A DNA stretch of 64,000 nt from DASXRA01 sp036502575 (GTDB lineage Bacteria > Actinomycetota > Actinomycetes > Mycobacteriales > Jatrophihabitantaceae): contig DASXYL010000083.1 in the NCBI GenBank assembly GCA_036502575.1, positions 62,001 to 126,000 of the forward strand. The letters are read 5' to 3'. Made by a program: the position numbers and the translations under genes. The notes under the pieces are model-generated. The model was not told the DNA's origin and made no database searches. It saw only the letters and a program-made list of their open reading frames with translations. Positions 61,521 through 64,000 of this stretch are shown here, piece after piece. The stretch's first letter is position 1, and each line of letters opens with the position of its first letter.

Positions 61521-61554
61521 GTAGCAACTCGATGGTTGCTACCTTATAGCAACC
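61521..61554. promoter_or_regulatory. Probable ArsR operator: three alternating half-sites
   Basis: GTAGCAAC (61521-61528), GTTGCTAC (61535-61542) and TAGCAACC (61547-61554) form two overlapping perfect 8-bp inverted repeats with 6-nt and 5-nt spacers. The sites lie 13-46 bp upstream of the SRPBCC-ArsR operon start. Confidence 0.65.
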
Positions 61555-61609
61555 GATCGATTGCGTCAATCGGGCGCCGTCCTGCGGCGAGCCTGGCTGG
61601 AGGGACCGG

Positions 61610-62665
61610 CTACTCGGCGTCGCTGTACTGGCCGACCGGCTCGCCCCCGAGGACGTCGATCGGGTTCGGGAAGTGGCAGGCCACCAGGTGCTCGGACGCC
61701 TGCGGGAGGAGTGGTGGCTCCTCGGTGGCGCAGATGTCCTGGGCCTTCCAGCACCGGGTACGGAAGCGGCACCCGCTCGGCGGGTTGCTCGGGTTGGGAA
61801 CGTCGCCGCGGAGCACGATCCGCTCGCGCCCGTGCCGGTCGCCGTCGGCTCCGTCCGCAACGTCAGGCGACGGGATGGCCGACAGCAGCGCCTGCGTGTA
61901 GGGATGCGTCGGCGTGGTGAAGATCTGGGGCCGGGTGCCGGTCTCCACGATCTTGCCCAGGTACATCACCGCGACCCGGTCGCAGGTGTGCCGGACCACC
62001 GACAGGTCGTGCGAGATGAACAGGTAGGCGAGCCCGAGCTCGTTCTGCAACTGCTCGAGCATGTTGATCACCTGGGCACGAATCGACACGTCGAGGGCGG
62101 ACACCGGCTCGTCCAACACGAGCACGCTCGGGTTCAGCACGAGGGCCCGGGCGATGCCGATTCGCTGGCGCTGCCCGCCGGAGAACTCGTGCGCGTACCG
62201 GCTGGCGTGCTGCCGGCTCAGGCCGACCGACTCGAGCACCTCGTTCACCTTGGCCGAGCCGGTCCGTCCGTAGAGCTTCTGCACCCGCAGCGGTTCGGCG
62301 ACGATGTCGTGCACCGTCATACGGGGGCTCAGCGAGGCGTACGGATCCTGGAAGACGATCTGGATGTCGCGGGCGATCAGCTTCCGGGCCGGCCCCGACA
62401 GCGAGGCGAGATCCCGGTCGCCGTAGTGGATCTGGCCCGACGTCGGCTCCTCGAGCCGCATCAGCAGCCGGCCGGTGGACGTCTTGCCGCAGCCGGACTC
62501 GCCGACCAGTCCGAGGGTCTCGCCGCGTACCAGGTCGAAGCTCACGCCGTCGACGGCCTTGACGACGCTGCCGACGTGCCGGAAGACGCCCTTGCGGATC
62601 GGGAAGTGCTTGACCAGATCGCGCACCACCAGCAGGGCGTCCGATCCGCTGTCGACGGAGCTCAT
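61610..62665 (-). CDS. Oligopeptide/dipeptide-type ABC transporter ATP-binding protein (OppF/DppF-like)
   Basis: A 351-residue ABC ATPase. Walker A is LVGESGCGKTSTGRLL, the Q-loop is FQDPYASLSPRMTV, the signature is FSGGQRQRIGIARAL and Walker B VLVLDEPVSALD. The C-terminal oligopeptide extension with cysteines (CRFRTRCWKAQDIC) is the usual Opp/Dpp feature. The ATG overlaps the stop of the OppD-like gene by 4 bp. The importer may serve peptides or, as in many actinobacteria, oligosaccharides released by the adjacent propeller proteins. Confidence 0.94.
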   Translation of the reverse strand: MSSVDSGSDALLVVRDLVKHFPIRKGVFRHVGSVVKAVDGVSFDLVRGETLGLVGESGCGKTSTGRLLMRLEEPTSGQIHYGDRDLASLSGPARKLIARDIQIVFQDPYASLSPRMTVHDIVAEPLRVQKLYGRTGSAKVNEVLESVGLSRQHASRYAHEFSGGQRQRIGIARALVLNPSVLVLDEPVSALDVSIRAQVINMLEQLQNELGLAYLFISHDLSVVRHTCDRVAVMYLGKIVETGTRPQIFTTPTHPYTQALLSAIPSPDVADGADGDRHGRERIVLRGDVPNPSNPPSGCRFRTRCWKAQDICATEEPPLLPQASEHLVACHFPNPIDVLGGEPVGQYSDAE

Positions 62666-63654
62666 CGGCTCAGCACCTCCTCGGTGAAGTGGCAGGCGGA
62701 CTCGTGCCCGGAGGCCACCTCCACCAGGGGTGGTCGGGTGGTCGTGCAGATCTCACGGTCCCGGCCGATCTCGCAGCGGGGCTGGAACGGGCAGCCGGGG
62801 GTCGGGATCAGCAGGTTCGGTGGGCTGCCGGGAATGGGGGTCAGCGTCTCGGTGTCGTGCTTGAGCGAGGGCAGGCTATTAAGCAGCCCGGCTGTGTACG
62901 GGTGCCGAGGGGTCGTGAAGATGGTGCGGACGGAGCCGCTCTCCATGATCCGGCCGGCGTACATGACGATCACCCGCTCGGCCAGCTCGGCGACCACGCC
63001 CAGGTCGTGCGTGATGAAGATCGTCGCCGCGCCGGTCTCGGCTTGGGCCCGGCGCAGCATGTCCAGCACCTGGGCCTGAATGGTCACGTCCAGGGCCGTG
63101 GTGGGTTCGTCCGCGATCAGCAGCGACGGGTCGTTGGCGATCGCCATCGCGATCATCGCGCGTTGCCGCATGCCCCCGGAGAACTGATGCGGGTACTGGT
63201 GCACGCGGGACTCCGGCTGCGGCACCCCCACGAGTCGCAACAGGTCTACAGCCCGGCTGAGCGCCGCACTGGACGACGTTCGGCGGTGGTGGATGAGGAT
63301 CGCCTCGGCGATCTGCTTGCCGATCCGCATCACCGGGTTCAGCGCGGTCATCGGGTCCTGGAAGATCATCCCGATCTCTTCACCGCGTACCTGGTGCAGA
63401 TGCCGTTTCGAGGTGTGCAGCAGGTCGGTGCCCTGGAAGAACACCGATCCGCCGACGATCCGGCCCGGCGGCTGCGGGATCAGCCCGAGCATCGACATCA
63501 CGGTGACGCTCTTGCCGGAGCCGGATTCGCCGACCACGCCGAGGATCTCGCCTTCGTCCACGGTGAAGCTGACCCCGTCGACCGCGCGCACCGTGCCGTC
63601 CATGGTGCGGAACTGCACGGCCAGATCCTTGACCTCCAGCAACGGGCTGGTCAT
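62662..63654 (-). CDS. Oligopeptide/dipeptide-type ABC transporter ATP-binding protein (OppD/DppD-like)
   Basis: A 330-residue ABC ATPase pairing with the OppF-like subunit. Walker A is VVGESGSGKSVTVMS, the Q-loop FQDPMTALNPVMRIG, the signature FSGGMRQRAMIAMA and Walker B LLIADEPTTALDVT. The C-terminal oligopeptide domain has CPFQPRCEIGRDREIC. The ATG overlaps the stop of the upstream permease gene by 4 bp, so permease, D and F subunits are translated in order. Confidence 0.94.
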   Translation of the reverse strand: MTSPLLEVKDLAVQFRTMDGTVRAVDGVSFTVDEGEILGVVGESGSGKSVTVMSMLGLIPQPPGRIVGGSVFFQGTDLLHTSKRHLHQVRGEEIGMIFQDPMTALNPVMRIGKQIAEAILIHHRRTSSSAALSRAVDLLRLVGVPQPESRVHQYPHQFSGGMRQRAMIAMAIANDPSLLIADEPTTALDVTIQAQVLDMLRRAQAETGAATIFITHDLGVVAELAERVIVMYAGRIMESGSVRTIFTTPRHPYTAGLLNSLPSLKHDTETLTPIPGSPPNLLIPTPGCPFQPRCEIGRDREICTTTRPPLVEVASGHESACHFTEEVLSR

Positions 63655-64000
63655 GACTGACGTCCCGACTGCTGGCGCGGATCGACAGCGTCGCGCAGGC
63701 CGTCACCGACGAAGTTGACGCACAGCACGATGAGCGCGACAGCGATGCCCGGCGGCAACCACAGCCAGGGCATCGAGCTGATCACCGTGACGCCCTGGGC
63801 GCTGGTCAGCATGTTTCCCCAGCTGGGCCGCGGGGGCTGGACGCCGAGCCCCAGGAACGACAGGGCGGCCTCCTGCAGGATGCAGTTGGCCACGGTGAGC
63901 GTGAAGATCACCACGATCTGGCTGAGCGCGGCCGGCAGGAGATGGCGGGTGATCAACCAGCCGCGACCGGCCCCGACCGCCCGGGCGGCCTGGACGAACT
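63651..64000 (-). CDS. ABC transporter permease (OppC/DppC-like), 3' part, cut by window edge
   Basis: The frame is open to the right edge, so only the last 115 or so residues are visible. The EAA-like loop FVQAARAVGAGRGWLITRHLLP is followed by VANCILQEAALSFLGLGVQPPRPSWGNML and a final helix with LIVLCVNFVGDGLRDAVDPR, the standard end of OppC/DppC permeases. The gene starts beyond the window, and a second permease and a binding protein should lie further right. Confidence 0.93.
   Translation of the reverse strand, partial: FVQAARAVGAGRGWLITRHLLPAALSQIVVIFTLTVANCILQEAALSFLGLGVQPPRPSWGNMLTSAQGVTVISSMPWLWLPPGIAVALIVLCVNFVGDGLRDAVDPRQQSGRQS

Overview
The window is very GC-rich, uses many GTG and occasional TTG starts, and carries a bacterial proteasome activator gene ending in GQYL, F420-type (LLM) oxidoreductase chemistry, a giant NAD-glutamate dehydrogenase and many ATGA/GTGA start-stop overlaps. 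Together these point to a chromosomal segment of a high-GC actinobacterium (Actinomycetota). A Frankineae-like relative is plausible, but the taxon is not established from sequence alone. I found no rRNA, tRNA, CRISPR array, phage or transposase gene.

Region 1 (1-8.5 kb) is core metabolism: a phosphate transporter with a coupled small membrane protein, serS plus a HAD phosphatase, the proteasome activator, a class V aminotransferase-fold protein that lacks the PLP lysine, and a quinone oxidoreductase. Region 2 (8.6-25.7 kb) is amino-acid catabolism: threonine ammonia-lyase, hutH, hutU, and 6.6 kb further on hutI followed by NAD-glutamate dehydrogenase. Histidine to glutamate to 2-oxoglutarate is therefore nearly complete (the formiminoglutamate step is not here). 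Interspersed are a NUDIX hydrolase, two VOC proteins, an AraC-type regulator, a NagD-like phosphatase, a large secreted subtilase and a HhH-GPD glycosylase. Long inverted repeats sit between hutH and hutU and between hutI and the dehydrogenase gene.

Region 3 (25.7-42.1 kb) is mixed: anti-sigma-type ATPase, GDPD, rhodanese, Fpg/Nei glycosylase, TetR regulator, YdcF protein, CpaE-like ATPase, CtpE-like P-type ATPase, dehydrogenase, two alpha/beta hydrolases and an MFS pump. It also holds two unusual fusions: a LysR DNA-binding domain joined to an intact esterase, and an LLM oxidoreductase joined to hemerythrin. Two scars of gene decay lie here: a rhodanese duplication with a LuxR remnant at 27.56-27.97 kb, and a truncated TetR-controlled ABC gene at 29.6-30.0 kb.

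Region 4 (42.1-61 kb, probably to the right edge) is the most interesting: a coherent IclR-type catabolic locus. Three paralogous secreted sialidase-like beta-propeller proteins are encoded with a PIG-L deacetylase, a phytanoyl-CoA-type dioxygenase, an enolase-superfamily dehydratase, a D-2-hydroxyacid dehydrogenase, a class III aminotransferase, two Gfo/Idh oxidoreductases, a FAH-family hydrolase, the IclR regulator, a D-aminoacylase-like amidohydrolase and a second amidohydrolase. After an ArsR/SRPBCC pair comes an Opp/Dpp-type ABC transporter. Four copies of a 15-bp box, TGnnAnnnCGTTCC(A/G), lie in the two divergent intergenic regions of this locus; in one region a near-consensus promoter runs into a box. 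I infer that the IclR protein controls the whole locus. The likely job is release, import, de-acylation, de-amination and dehydration of an unidentified acidic (amino)sugar. No nanA/nanE/nanK-type sialic acid genes are visible, so ordinary sialic acid use is not supported.
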